From assembly GCA_002477755.1 (NCBI GenBank), contig DLKD01000036.1:1-64000 (forward strand): a DNA stretch of 64,000 bases. The letters are read 5' to 3'. The DNA comes from Gordonia sp. UBA7599. GTDB lineage: Bacteria > Actinomycetota > Actinomycetes > Mycobacteriales > Mycobacteriaceae. The notes beneath the pieces were generated by a model. That model made no database searches. It saw nothing but the letters and a program-made list of their open reading frames with translations, and was not told the origin of the DNA. This document shows, piece after piece, positions 34,553 through 42,376 of the stretch (the first letter of the stretch is position 1; every line of letters starts with the position of its first letter). The translations under genes and the position numbers were made by a program.

Positions 34553-35341
34553 CTAAGCCCGTCGACGACGCACGCCGGCTGCGGCGATTCCGGCGGCCAG
34601 GAAGGCGACCGACAGCAATGCGAAGTAGCCCAGTGCGCCGCTGCGGCCCCACGGCGGGGTGAGCGCCAGCCACTGTCCGGTCCCGTAGATTCCGTTGAGA
34701 AACGGCATGTATTGCTGCACGGTCATCCCGTTGGGGATGAGTGCGATGGCGTCCTCCACGACGCCGGCCCACAGCAGCATCAGTGCGATCGCGGTGAGTC
34801 CGGAACCGGTGAGCGCGGCGAGGCCGACCCCCAGCGACGCGGCGCAGTAGGCAAAGAAGGGAACGGCCCAGCAGAAGCGCAAACCGGCCGAAGAACCCAG
34901 GTCCACCCCGCCGTAGACGACGGGGAACAGGTGCGGCAGCGTCGTCATGAGCACTACGACGAGGCCAAGCGTCACTGCCGCCGCGATGAGGCCGTAGAAG
35001 ACCGAACGGGCGATGATCACCGTCGACGGTGAACCGAACAGGTAGCGCTCGGTGTCGGCCGTAGTGCCCGATGCCGCCGCAGCCTGGGCATGGGCCGCGC
35101 CGATGGCCAGGATCAACACCCCCAGGTTGATCACCCAGTAGACCGAGTTGTTGGATTCGACGGCCGAGACGGTGATCGACGTCGTCTCCATCGTCGCGAA
35201 CCGTTCCGACACGGCCGCGATGGCGTACGTGATGAGCAGCGGTAGCGCGATCCCGAAGGGTATGGCGATGAACCACCATGGGCTGCGCCGGCCGGCCGCG
35301 CGGGTGGCTTCGGCGGCGACCGCCGCGGTCAGCGTGCTCAT
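34553..35341 (-). CDS. ABC transporter permease subunit
   Basis: 262-residue integral membrane protein with about six hydrophobic segments (for example FIAIPFGIALPLLITYAIA, WVINLGVLILAIGAA, LLSVAFLAAGIAAAGV) ending in RRRRA. The start overlaps the ATPase stop by 4 nt, so the two form one transporter, probably an ABC-2 type exporter. Substrate unknown. Confidence 0.82.
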   Translation of the reverse strand: MSTLTAAVAAEATRAAGRRSPWWFIAIPFGIALPLLITYAIAAVSERFATMETTSITVSAVESNNSVYWVINLGVLILAIGAAHAQAAAASGTTADTERYLFGSPSTVIIARSVFYGLIAAAVTLGLVVVLMTTLPHLFPVVYGGVDLGSSAGLRFCWAVPFFAYCAASLGVGLAALTGSGLTAIALMLLWAGVVEDAIALIPNGMTVQQYMPFLNGIYGTGQWLALTPPWGRSGALGYFALLSVAFLAAGIAAAGVRRRRA

Positions 35342-36090
35342 CGCGAGTACTCCGGGGGTGCGTCGGTGCCTCCGACGGCCCGCAGGTAGGCCTGCTCGAG
35401 GTCGGGGTCTGTGCCGAGGAAATCGTGCAATTGTGCGTCGGCGACGAGGCGCCCGCGCGACAGCACCAGGATTCGATCCGCGTTGCGCCTAACCTCGTCG
35501 AGCTGGTGGGAGGCGACGAGAACTGCCCGTCCGGCGTCGGCGAGTTCGCGCAGCAACGTCCGCAACCAGATGATTCCGGCGATGTCGAGGCCGTTGAGCG
35601 GCTCGTCGAACAGCAGGACCGGTGGATCGCCGATCAGGGCTCCGGCGATCCCGACTCGTTGGCGCATGCCCAGCGAGTAGCCGTCGACGGGTTGATCGGC
35701 GACGGCGGTGAGGCCGACGGTGTCCAGCACCTGCTCGACCCGATCGTCACCGATCCCCGCCGAGCGGGCCAACCACCGCAAGTGCCGGCGCGCGGTGTGG
35801 CGGCCGGCGAACGCGTCGTGGTCGAGGTGGATGCCCAAGTGGCGTACCCGACTGGACCGTCGTGCCCGGTCCGACCAGGGTGCGCCGTCGATCTCGACGG
35901 TTCCCCGATCGGGGGTGGCGATCCCGCTGGCGCAGCGCAACAGGGTCGACTTGCCCGCACCGTTGAGGCCGAGCAGGTAGGTCAACGAACCGGGCGCGAC
36001 CTCGGTGGAGACGTTATCCAGGACGGTGTACCCGCCGTAGCTCTTGGTCAGTCCCTCGATCCGCAGCCCGGTGCCGTGCGCGCGCGACAC
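35338..36090 (-). CDS. ABC transporter ATP-binding protein
   Basis: 250-residue ATPase: Walker A GLNGAGKSTL, signature YSLGMRQRVGIAGAL, Walker B VLLFDEPLNGLD and switch His in VASHQ. The architecture is that of ABC-2 drug or heme exporters, with the permease gene directly downstream. GTG 36090 is chosen because an earlier start would run into the MTB12-like gene; the true start is uncertain within about 20 codons. Confidence 0.9.
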   Translation of the reverse strand: MSRAHGTGLRIEGLTKSYGGYTVLDNVSTEVAPGSLTYLLGLNGAGKSTLLRCASGIATPDRGTVEIDGAPWSDRARRSSRVRHLGIHLDHDAFAGRHTARRHLRWLARSAGIGDDRVEQVLDTVGLTAVADQPVDGYSLGMRQRVGIAGALIGDPPVLLFDEPLNGLDIAGIIWLRTLLRELADAGRAVLVASHQLDEVRRNADRILVLSRGRLVADAQLHDFLGTDPDLEQAYLRAVGGTDAPPEYSR

Positions 36091-36098
36091 CCGGTGTG

Positions 36099-36566
36099 TC
36101 AGGCGTTGCAGTAGATCGGCAGCCCGACGGTCTTCACGCCCTTGCACATCGAGCTCGACGCGAGCTTCCAGTTGCCCTGGTAGACGAAGTCGATGGGCAT
36201 GTTGACGTCGGGCCGGCCGGCCGACCGGGCGTGCAGGTTGACCGTCGCGACGTTGCCCTTGCGGACGATCGGGCCGGTCACCGTCGACGATCCGCGCGGT
36301 GCGCGGAACAGGCCCAGGTTGTACACGGTGCGGGGCACGACGACCGCGCTCTCGCCACCCTCGACGTTGCGGGCCTTGGCGGCGTCGGAGGCTGGCGTCG
36401 CGACGAGGAACGTCACGATGTTGTTGAAGTCTGCGACCGTCGGGTTCTGGGTCGTCACCGTGAAGTCGGCTGGCAGCGCCGACGCAGGGCCAGCGACAGT
36501 GGCGCCGACCAGTGCGGTGATCGCCGCCAGGACGGCGAGCAGGGTTGCGCGGAAGGTGTTCATCAT
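36099..36566 (-). CDS. Secreted MTB12-like low-molecular-weight antigen
   Basis: 155 residues with a signal peptide (AVLAAITALVGATVAGPASA, cleavage after ASA). The mature domain has KARNVEGGESAV, VPRTVYNLGLF and a terminal GNWKLASSSMC block, as in MTB12/CFP-2-like secreted antigens of mycobacteria (family recalled from memory). Two cysteines near the C-terminus could form a disulfide. ATG 36566 fits the AAAGG box better than ATG 36563. Exported, function unknown. Confidence 0.75.
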   Translation of the reverse strand: MMNTFRATLLAVLAAITALVGATVAGPASALPADFTVTTQNPTVADFNNIVTFLVATPASDAAKARNVEGGESAVVVPRTVYNLGLFRAPRGSSTVTGPIVRKGNVATVNLHARSAGRPDVNMPIDFVYQGNWKLASSSMCKGVKTVGLPIYCNA

Positions 36567-36583
36567 GGAATGCCTTTCGTGGG

Positions 36584-36925
36584 TTATTTCGTGTGGGGGG
36601 TGAGGACGACCAGCGTGAGTGCGGAGTCCTCGGTGGCGGTCAGCGCATGGGTGACCTCGGCCTCGACGTGAATCGCCGTACCGGGCGTCAGTGTCGTGGT
36701 CTGATCGCCGACGGTGAACGCCACGCTCCCGGCCTGGCCGATGACGAGGATCGGCCAACGGGCGGTGTGCTCGGCCATCGTCTGGCCGGCACGGAAGCTG
36801 AGGCGCACGACGGTGGCCCCGGTGAGGTGGGCGAGCGCCTTGATGGCAGGCCCGGGGGCGTCCGCATCGTTCAGCGCGGTGTCGGCGAGGCCGTGCAGGA
36901 CGGTCTCTTCGGGTGCGTCGGCCAT
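36584..36925 (-). CDS. Small cupin-domain protein
   Basis: 113 residues forming a single cupin barrel: RLSFRAGQTMAEHTARWPILVIGQAGSVAF and TPGTAIHVEAEVTHAL. Only part of the metal-binding set is present (His53-type in AEHTA and the His near the end in THAL), so metal binding is uncertain. It lies 4 nt after a methyltransferase gene and is probably cotranscribed with it. Confidence 0.82.
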   Translation of the reverse strand: MADAPEETVLHGLADTALNDADAPGPAIKALAHLTGATVVRLSFRAGQTMAEHTARWPILVIGQAGSVAFTVGDQTTTLTPGTAIHVEAEVTHALTATEDSALTLVVLTPHTK

Positions 36926-36929
36926 CGGA

Positions 36930-37736
36930 TCAGTTGCGCACGGCGACGATTTCGATCGCCGCCAGGTTGTCGCGATACTTGCGAAAGGTCTTGCGCATGC
37001 CGAGGACTCGCTGCCTGGCGTCGCGGTTGCGGATGACGTTTCCGGCGAAGCGCAGGGCGCCGCCGATGCCCTCGTCGGCGATGATCCGACGCGGCTGTAG
37101 CAGCGCCATCGGCGCGAAGCGAACGGTTTCGACGGTGAACCCGGCGTCGGTGAGGAGGGCCCGCCACTCCTTCTCGGTCAGGGGGCGCGCATTCACCTTG
37201 ATGGAGCGGGCCAGCGACTTGCGGATCTCGGTCTTCTGCTCGTCGGTCAGGGTGTCCGGGTGCAGGGCCAGCTCGTGGATCGCGTACCGGCCGCCGGGTC
37301 GCAGGACGCGGTTGGCCTCGTTGACGATCTGGCCCTTCACCTTGTCTGACTGCATCGTCAGCATGGCTTCGCCGATGGCGACGTCGACGCTGTCCGCGGC
37401 GAGGCCGGTGTCTTGGGCTTGCCCGACGGTGATGGTGCCGCGGTCGCCGACGACGCCCTCGGCCATGGTGGCCGCGGCCTCGTCGGACTCGACGCCGCGG
37501 TAGCTGCGCGGGTCCAGGGCGAGGATCTCGACGGCGGTGCGGCCGAGGCCCGGGGCGATCTCGAGGACGTCGGCGCCGGTCAGGTCGGCGTCGGTGAGAA
37601 GCTGCTCGGTGAGCTCGCGCCCACCCGGGCGCAGGACCCGCTTGCCCAGCTTGGCGAGGAGCCAATGGCCCGGCATGTCTTCTTCGGGACGGTTCGCATA
37701 TGGCAGATCGGTGGTGGCCACGGTGGGCTCCTTCAT
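36930..37736 (-). CDS. Class I SAM-dependent methyltransferase
   Basis: 268 residues. SAM-binding motif I is VLEIAPGLGRTAVEIL with a following acidic GVESD, and motif IV/post-I blocks (VDVAIGEAML, VLRPGGRYAIHEL) are clear. The C-terminal helix RRIIADEGIGGALRFAGNVIRN is typical of small-molecule methyltransferases. It is followed by the cupin gene and preceded by a second, distantly related methyltransferase gene. Substrate unknown. Confidence 0.88.
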   Translation of the reverse strand: MKEPTVATTDLPYANRPEEDMPGHWLLAKLGKRVLRPGGRELTEQLLTDADLTGADVLEIAPGLGRTAVEILALDPRSYRGVESDEAAATMAEGVVGDRGTITVGQAQDTGLAADSVDVAIGEAMLTMQSDKVKGQIVNEANRVLRPGGRYAIHELALHPDTLTDEQKTEIRKSLARSIKVNARPLTEKEWRALLTDAGFTVETVRFAPMALLQPRRIIADEGIGGALRFAGNVIRNRDARQRVLGMRKTFRKYRDNLAAIEIVAVRN

Positions 37737-37790
37737 CGTTGGAGGATGTGACTACCGTAAATTAGACGAAGCGGATCTGGCTAGCCTGGC

Positions 37791-38432
37791 CTAACTATGG
37801 TCCTTGTGGGCAAGGACGAATTGCCCTTGGTCGACGATGGTCTGTTCGATGCGCGACACCCCGGCCTGGCGCAGCCGCTCGGTGATCTCGTCGTCGCCGA
37901 AGAAGTGGTAGCCGGTCATCCGGCCAACGAGCTGGACACCGGGGATTCGTGAGACGGCCGTCTGCACCGAGGTGAAGATCGCGATTTCCCCGCCGGGACG
38001 TGTGACGCGCACCAGTTCGTCGATGACCGGGAGTGGATCCGGGATCAGGTAGAGCGCGGCGAAGCATGCCACCGTGTCGAAGGTGTCGTCGGGGAACGGT
38101 AGATGGTGGGCGTCGCCGCGGATGAAGGTCGTCCGGTCGTGGGGCTTATGGACGGCTCGGGCGAGCATCGCCGGGGAGAAGTCGAGGCCGATGGCACGGC
38201 CATCGCCGGTCAGGTGCTGCGCGAGACGCCGGGTGTAGAGCCCGGGACCGCACGCGACGTCGAGGATCTGGCGCTCGCCGGTGCGAGCGAGATAGGCGGT
38301 GAAAGCCTTGTCGTACTCCGCGGTGCCCGGACCGCCTAGGCTGAAGATCCGCGTGAACGTCGGGCGCCACAGGCCCTCGTAGACCGCCGACACCACCGGA
38401 TTGGCCATGAGGTGTTGCGCGAGGCTCGGCAC
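37791..38432 (-). CDS. Class I SAM-dependent methyltransferase (UbiE-like)
   Basis: 213 residues: motif I ILDVACGPGLYTRRLA, acidic Asp in IGLDFSPAML, DAHHLPFPDDTFDTV and VTRPGGEIAIF are the UbiE/COQ5-like blocks. It begins 12 nt after the AhpD-like gene and is probably cotranscribed with it. Substrate unknown. Confidence 0.88.
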   Translation of the reverse strand: MPSLAQHLMANPVVSAVYEGLWRPTFTRIFSLGGPGTAEYDKAFTAYLARTGERQILDVACGPGLYTRRLAQHLTGDGRAIGLDFSPAMLARAVHKPHDRTTFIRGDAHHLPFPDDTFDTVACFAALYLIPDPLPVIDELVRVTRPGGEIAIFTSVQTAVSRIPGVQLVGRMTGYHFFGDDEITERLRQAGVSRIEQTIVDQGQFVLAHKDHS

Positions 38433-38444
38433 GCTGAGGCCTCC

Positions 38445-38975
38445 TTACACGTCGCGCTGGACGCGCAGGACGCCCAGCGTGGTGGCCAACGCGTCGTAGT
38501 TGGCGACGAGTTGGACGAACGAGATCTGCTCGGGCTCGTCGAGGTGGCGGGTCAGTCCGGCCCACGTCTCGTCGGTGACGTCGTGCGACCCGACAATCTC
38601 GTCGACGGCCAGCAGCAGCGATCGCTCCCGATCGCCCCATCCAGCGTCGGGGCCCTCGATGATCCGGCCGATCGCCGCGTTGTCGAGCCCGGCGCGCTTA
38701 CCGAGTTTGCGGTGGTGGTCCATCTCGTAGTCGCAGGAGCGCAGATGTGCCACGCGGATGATGATCATCTCGGTGTCTTTGCGCGACAGTTTCCCGAACG
38801 GCATCATCCGCGCCGAGTAGTACAACCAACCGCGGAAGAGTCCCTTGGACCGGCCGAGTGTGGAGAAGACGTGTGCGTCGGGGACACCCTGGGCGGTGGA
38901 GAGGACGCGGGTGACAGCCCAATTGATCGGGCCGAGTTCACGCAGGCCGCCGGGCTCGATGCGAGGAGTGGTCAT
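38445..38975 (-). CDS. Carboxymuconolactone decarboxylase/AhpD-like protein
   Basis: 176 residues with the CMD fold. Around the usual active site the sequence is HLRSCDYEMDHH: one Cys and the His remain but the CxxC disulfide of AhpD is absent, so peroxidase-linked activity like AhpD is doubtful. Position near ramB recalls Rv0464c. ATG 38975 is preferred over an upstream TTG. It shares a short divergent region with vapBC. Confidence 0.82.
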   Translation of the reverse strand: MTTPRIEPGGLRELGPINWAVTRVLSTAQGVPDAHVFSTLGRSKGLFRGWLYYSARMMPFGKLSRKDTEMIIIRVAHLRSCDYEMDHHRKLGKRAGLDNAAIGRIIEGPDAGWGDRERSLLLAVDEIVGSHDVTDETWAGLTRHLDEPEQISFVQLVANYDALATTLGVLRVQRDV

Positions 38976-39016
38976 GGCGACCAACCGTAGCGAGGTTTCC
39001 GCACCGGCGGGACTGA

Positions 39017-39030
39017 TAGCACAAGTGCTA
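39017..39030. promoter_or_regulatory. vapBC operator/promoter palindrome
   Basis: TAGCACAAGTGCTA has perfect 6-bp arms around AA, and the following TACATT could be the -10 element. It lies 10 bp before the antitoxin ATG, as expected for autoregulation by a VapBC complex. Confidence 0.6.
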
Positions 39031-39040
39031 CATTTGAAGC

Positions 39041-39289
39041 ATGGAAGCCGTCGGGCTGCGTGAACTGCGGCAGAACGCCTCTGATCTCATCCGTCGCGTG
39101 GAGGACGGCGAAGAGATCACCATTACGGTGTCCGGGCGCGCCAGCGCGCGGCTGGTCTCCGCGGCGACGAAGACCTGGCGCCGGTGGGCCGACGTCGAGA
39201 AGCTCTTCTCCGGTCCGGGGGATCCGGCGTGGGAGGCCGACCGCGACCTGGTCGCCCACGAACTGCGCGATCCGTGGGATCGGCGATGA
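39041..39289 (+). CDS. vapB: VapB/Phd-type antitoxin
   Basis: 82 residues beginning MEAVGLRELRQNASDLIRRV, the Phd/YefM N-terminal DNA-binding pattern, with a C-terminal tail (WRRWADVEKLFSGPGDPAW) likely to bind the toxin. It overlaps the toxin gene by 4 nt. Transcription is probably autoregulated through the palindrome just upstream. Confidence 0.9.
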   Translation: MEAVGLRELRQNASDLIRRVEDGEEITITVSGRASARLVSAATKTWRRWADVEKLFSGPGDPAWEADRDLVAHELRDPWDRR

Positions 39290-39666
39290 GGGGAATCCTT
39301 GACACGAGTGCTGTCCTCGCTTCGGGTGTTGAACCGATTCCGGGTGAGCTGGCGTTGAGCGCGATCACCCTGGCCGAACTGCACGTCGGCGTGCTCGTCG
39401 CCAAGACGCCCGACATTCGTGCCGAGCGTCTGCGGCGGTTGGTGCAGATCGAGCGGGAGTTCGACGCACTCCCCGTCGACGATGATGTGGCCGACGGCTA
39501 CGGTCGGCTGGCTTCGGCCGTCGTCCTCGAGGGCCGCAACCCGCGGGCGCGGTCGATGGACCTGCTGATCGCAGCAACGGCGTACGCCCACGGCGCGCGC
39601 CTTTACACGCGCAATCCCTCCGACTTCGTCGGCCTGGCTGACTTCATCGACGTCGTCGCGGTCTGA
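39286..39666 (+). CDS. vapC: VapC-type PIN-domain ribonuclease toxin
   Basis: 126 residues: the PIN acidic residues are the Asp in GILDTSAVL, the Glu in TLAELHVGV, and the Asp in ARSMDLLIAATAYAHGARLYTRNPSDF. This pattern is typical of VapC, which cleaves specific RNAs when free of antitoxin. ATG 39286 overlaps the antitoxin stop (ATGA). The pair lies alone between convergent backbone genes. Confidence 0.92.
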   Translation: MRGILDTSAVLASGVEPIPGELALSAITLAELHVGVLVAKTPDIRAERLRRLVQIEREFDALPVDDDVADGYGRLASAVVLEGRNPRARSMDLLIAATAYAHGARLYTRNPSDFVGLADFIDVVAV

Positions 39667-39734
39667 GCGTCCCCGATCCCTACCGTTTCGGCAAACCAGC
39701 ATCGATCGACGGGGGGTAGACGAAATCGTGGGGA

Positions 39735-41198
39735 CTACGGCTTCCTCGGGCAGCCGCCGGACGTGCGCGGGATAGGTAACGGGGCCACGTGTGGACCGCC
39801 CGCTTGCTCGTCGAGCCAGCTCAACGCATCGGGGAACCCCATGAAGGCGCTGCCGAAGTGTTCGGCGGGGTATTCGTGGTAGTCGACGGAGACGCCCAGC
39901 CGGCATTGTTCGGCGACGAACTCGCGCGTCCCCGCGGCGGGCACCCACCATTCGAAAGTGCCGTGGTAGACGTACAGCGGCGTGGCCGAAGCGAGTCCGC
40001 GCATCGCCGTGACGCGGAACAATTCCTTGGCCAGCGGGGTGTGGAACGGGTCGCCGCTGCGCGAGAACAGCTGCATCGGCCACAGCGTCACCCCCGCCAG
40101 CCCGGCCGGCGCGGTGCACGTGTCCTTGATCGGCGACGTCGCGATCCACTGGGCGAGGTTGTTCGCGTCGGCGAGCAGATAGGGCCGCTCACGGATGAGG
40201 CCGAGCGTCGCGACGTGGAGCACGCCGGTGGCCCAGGTCGCGTTCATCGAGGCGGGTAGCAAGGAGAAGTCGGCGGGTAGCCCGCCCAGGGCGGTGGCGC
40301 GGATGCGCCCCTTGAGCTCGGGTGCATAGTCGTCGAGTTGCTTGACCGCGCCGTGGGCCGCAATCGCCCCGCCGGAGAAGCCCGACATCACCATTGGGGA
40401 CTTGGAGATCCCCAGCGGTCTGGTCGTCAAGGGCAGGGTTCCAGGAGGCCGGGGCGTCGCTAGCGCGGCGTCGTGGTTGTCGATCGCGCGGATGGAGTCG
40501 AGGACGACACGGCCGGCGACGATCGGATCGGCGTAGGCCATTCGCGCGCCCTGGTGGTCGGGGACCACGACGATGAAACCGCGATCCAGGGCCCATTGGG
40601 TCGTCGGGGGCAGGCGGTCGGGATCGTTGGTGCCGAGGGTGCGCGGATGCGACATCGCGTACCCCGGCGTGCAACTGGCCCCGAGCGAGTCGATCGCCAG
40701 GTTGTTGATGAGGACGGGGGTGGGCCCGCGACCGGCGTGGTGGACCGTCGGATACAGGACGGTGGCGGTGCCGAACGACGGCTCGCCGCGCGAGTCGGTG
40801 GTGGCGAACTTCACTTGCACTGCGCGCCGGACCGGCTGGCCCAAGACGGCGCCGACGGTGGGCGTGACGCTGCGCGCGGCGATCACCGTTCCGGGGGGCA
40901 GCTTCGAGAGATTCGACGGCCAGTGGTCGAAGAACGGATCGCCCGTCGGAGACGGCAGCAGGGCCGCCCACACGTCGCGCACCTTGGAGTCTTCGTTTGT
41001 TCCCGCGGTACGCGGGTCGGGATGCTTGCGGTGCGGCACCGGTGGCGGCGGCGCGAGCCGGTTCATGAAGTCGCGAACTGCGGGCGGAGCGGGCGCGACG
41101 TTGAAGGGTTCGGCACTCGCTGTGGACGGTGCGACGAGGATCGCGGACACCGTCGTGGCGACAGCGGCCGCGACGAAGGCACGAACGGCTCCGACCAT
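39735..41198 (-). CDS. Secreted lipase (LIP family, PF03583-like)
   Basis: 487 residues with a signal peptide (VGAVRAFVAAAVATTVSAILVAPSTASA, cleavage after ASA). It has the secretory-lipase layout: ATVLYPTVHH ... PVLINNLAIDSLGASC, nucleophile Ser in MSGFSGGAIAA, and a late His in YPAEHFGSA. ATG 41198 has AGGGGGTGAC upstream. It would hydrolyse extracellular esters or triglycerides, consistent with a fatty-acid-using actinobacterium and the nearby glyoxylate genes. Confidence 0.85.
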   Translation of the reverse strand: MVGAVRAFVAAAVATTVSAILVAPSTASAEPFNVAPAPPAVRDFMNRLAPPPPVPHRKHPDPRTAGTNEDSKVRDVWAALLPSPTGDPFFDHWPSNLSKLPPGTVIAARSVTPTVGAVLGQPVRRAVQVKFATTDSRGEPSFGTATVLYPTVHHAGRGPTPVLINNLAIDSLGASCTPGYAMSHPRTLGTNDPDRLPPTTQWALDRGFIVVVPDHQGARMAYADPIVAGRVVLDSIRAIDNHDAALATPRPPGTLPLTTRPLGISKSPMVMSGFSGGAIAAHGAVKQLDDYAPELKGRIRATALGGLPADFSLLPASMNATWATGVLHVATLGLIRERPYLLADANNLAQWIATSPIKDTCTAPAGLAGVTLWPMQLFSRSGDPFHTPLAKELFRVTAMRGLASATPLYVYHGTFEWWVPAAGTREFVAEQCRLGVSVDYHEYPAEHFGSAFMGFPDALSWLDEQAGGPHVAPLPIPRTSGGCPRKP

Positions 41199-41273
41199 GT
41201 CACCCCCTGGTGTGCAAAGCGCTGGATTGGTCCCCACAGCCTAGGGTGCGCGGGGCCGTGTGGTTGGGTGACC

Positions 41274-41370
41274 GGGCTCGGTCGGCGGTGGATTGGGCTC
41301 GGTCGGTGGTGGATTGGGCTCGGTCGGTGGTGGATTGGGCTCAGTCGGCGGGGATTCAGGCTCGGTCGGC
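41274..41370 (+). repeat. Tandem repeat array C (5 x 21 bp)
   Basis: Five units with starts at 41274, 41295, 41316, 41337 and 41358, an exact 21-bp period; typical unit GGGCTCGGTCGGTGGTGGATT. The fourth unit reads GGGCTCAGTCGGCGG, close to the units of arrays A and B (49673-49787 and 50436-50598), so all three belong to one repeat family. It lies in the promoter region between the lipase and the alpha/beta hydrolase. Confidence 0.85.
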
Positions 41371-41373
41371 GCT

Positions 41374-41416
41374 GTATCCTGGTATTCAGGTACCTGATAC
41401 TGAGAATCTCGGATAC
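41374..41416. promoter_or_regulatory. GTATCC/GTATTC palindromic operator cluster
   Basis: Nested inverted repeats: outer GTATCC (41374-41379) and GGATAC (41411-41416), inner GTATTCAGGT/ACCTGATAC (41382-41400). They lie 10-50 bp before the hydrolase ATG, over the likely promoter. Confidence 0.55.
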
Positions 41417-41425
41417 ATTGGTGCA

Positions 41426-42364
41426 ATGGAGTCTGTAACCGAACGCGAAGACATCACCATTGCCCGTGACGGGCACGTGCTCGCTGCGTGGCACTACCCA
41501 CCGTCGTCGACCGATCTGACCGATGCAGACGGTCGTGCGCCTGCGGTCATTCTCGCCCACGGTTTGGGATTCACCCGCGACTGCGGACTCGACAGCTACG
41601 CGCAGGCCTTCGCGCAAGCGGGGATCCATGCAGTCGTCTTCGACTACTCGGGCTTCGGTGACAGCGAGGGCACCCCGCGCGACGTGGTGAACGTCGACTC
41701 CCAGCTGCGCGACTACGAATGCGCGATCACCGCGACGCGCGCCCTCGACGGCGTCGACCCGAAGCGCGTCGCCCTGTGGGGCACGTCCTACGCCGGTGGC
41801 ATCGTCGTCGCCGCGGCGGCGCGCGACGGTGAGATCGCTGCGGTCGTCTCGCAGTGCCCCAACCTCGACAACCTGGCGACGGCACTGTTCCTGGTTCGCA
41901 ACACTCCGCCCCTGCATGGAGCCTGGCTGGTCTCCGGCGTGCTGCGCGACGGCGTCCGTGCGCTGCGCAAGCGCGAGCCGTTCTACGTGCGCGCGATGGG
42001 GCCAGAGGGATCCGGCTCCGCCTACCCCTCCGACGACATCTGGGCCCGGCTCCAGCACCTGGCCGGTCCGACCTGGAACAACCGGATCGGGTTGCGAGAC
42101 TTCCTACGGCTGCCGGTCTTCCGTGCCGTCTCCTACCTCGACCGGCTTCCGTGTCGCATTCAGTTCATCGCGTGCGAACTCGACGACCTCACTCCGGTCG
42201 CGCCGACGCTGGCCGCCGCTAAGAAGCTGGGGGACAAGGCCGATCTGTACCGGGTGCAGGCCGGGCACTTCGACGTCTACGTCGAACCGTTCCTCGCCCC
42301 CGCCGTGGCTGCGCAGACCAAGTTCCTCGTCGGCGAATTGCGTGCGCCCGTCCCGGCGCGGTAG
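41426..42364 (+). CDS. Alpha/beta hydrolase
   Basis: 312 residues: oxyanion-hole block VILAHGLGFTRDCGL, nucleophile Ser in WGTSYAGGIV, Asp region ELDDLTP and His in QAGHFDVY. Such dienelactone-hydrolase-like proteins act on small esters. ATG 41426 is chosen because the sequence just upstream is the palindrome cluster and repeat array C. No signal peptide. It is convergent with ramB. Confidence 0.85.
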   Translation: MESVTEREDITIARDGHVLAAWHYPPSSTDLTDADGRAPAVILAHGLGFTRDCGLDSYAQAFAQAGIHAVVFDYSGFGDSEGTPRDVVNVDSQLRDYECAITATRALDGVDPKRVALWGTSYAGGIVVAAAARDGEIAAVVSQCPNLDNLATALFLVRNTPPLHGAWLVSGVLRDGVRALRKREPFYVRAMGPEGSGSAYPSDDIWARLQHLAGPTWNNRIGLRDFLRLPVFRAVSYLDRLPCRIQFIACELDDLTPVAPTLAAAKKLGDKADLYRVQAGHFDVYVEPFLAPAVAAQTKFLVGELRAPVPAR

Positions 42365-42376
42365 CCGCGGAGTCCG

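Noticed and set aside
41241-41426. Minus-strand 61-codon frame with PPTEPNP repeats
   Set aside because: It is only a translation of the 21-bp repeat array; no ribosome-binding site and no continuation into a known proline-rich protein.
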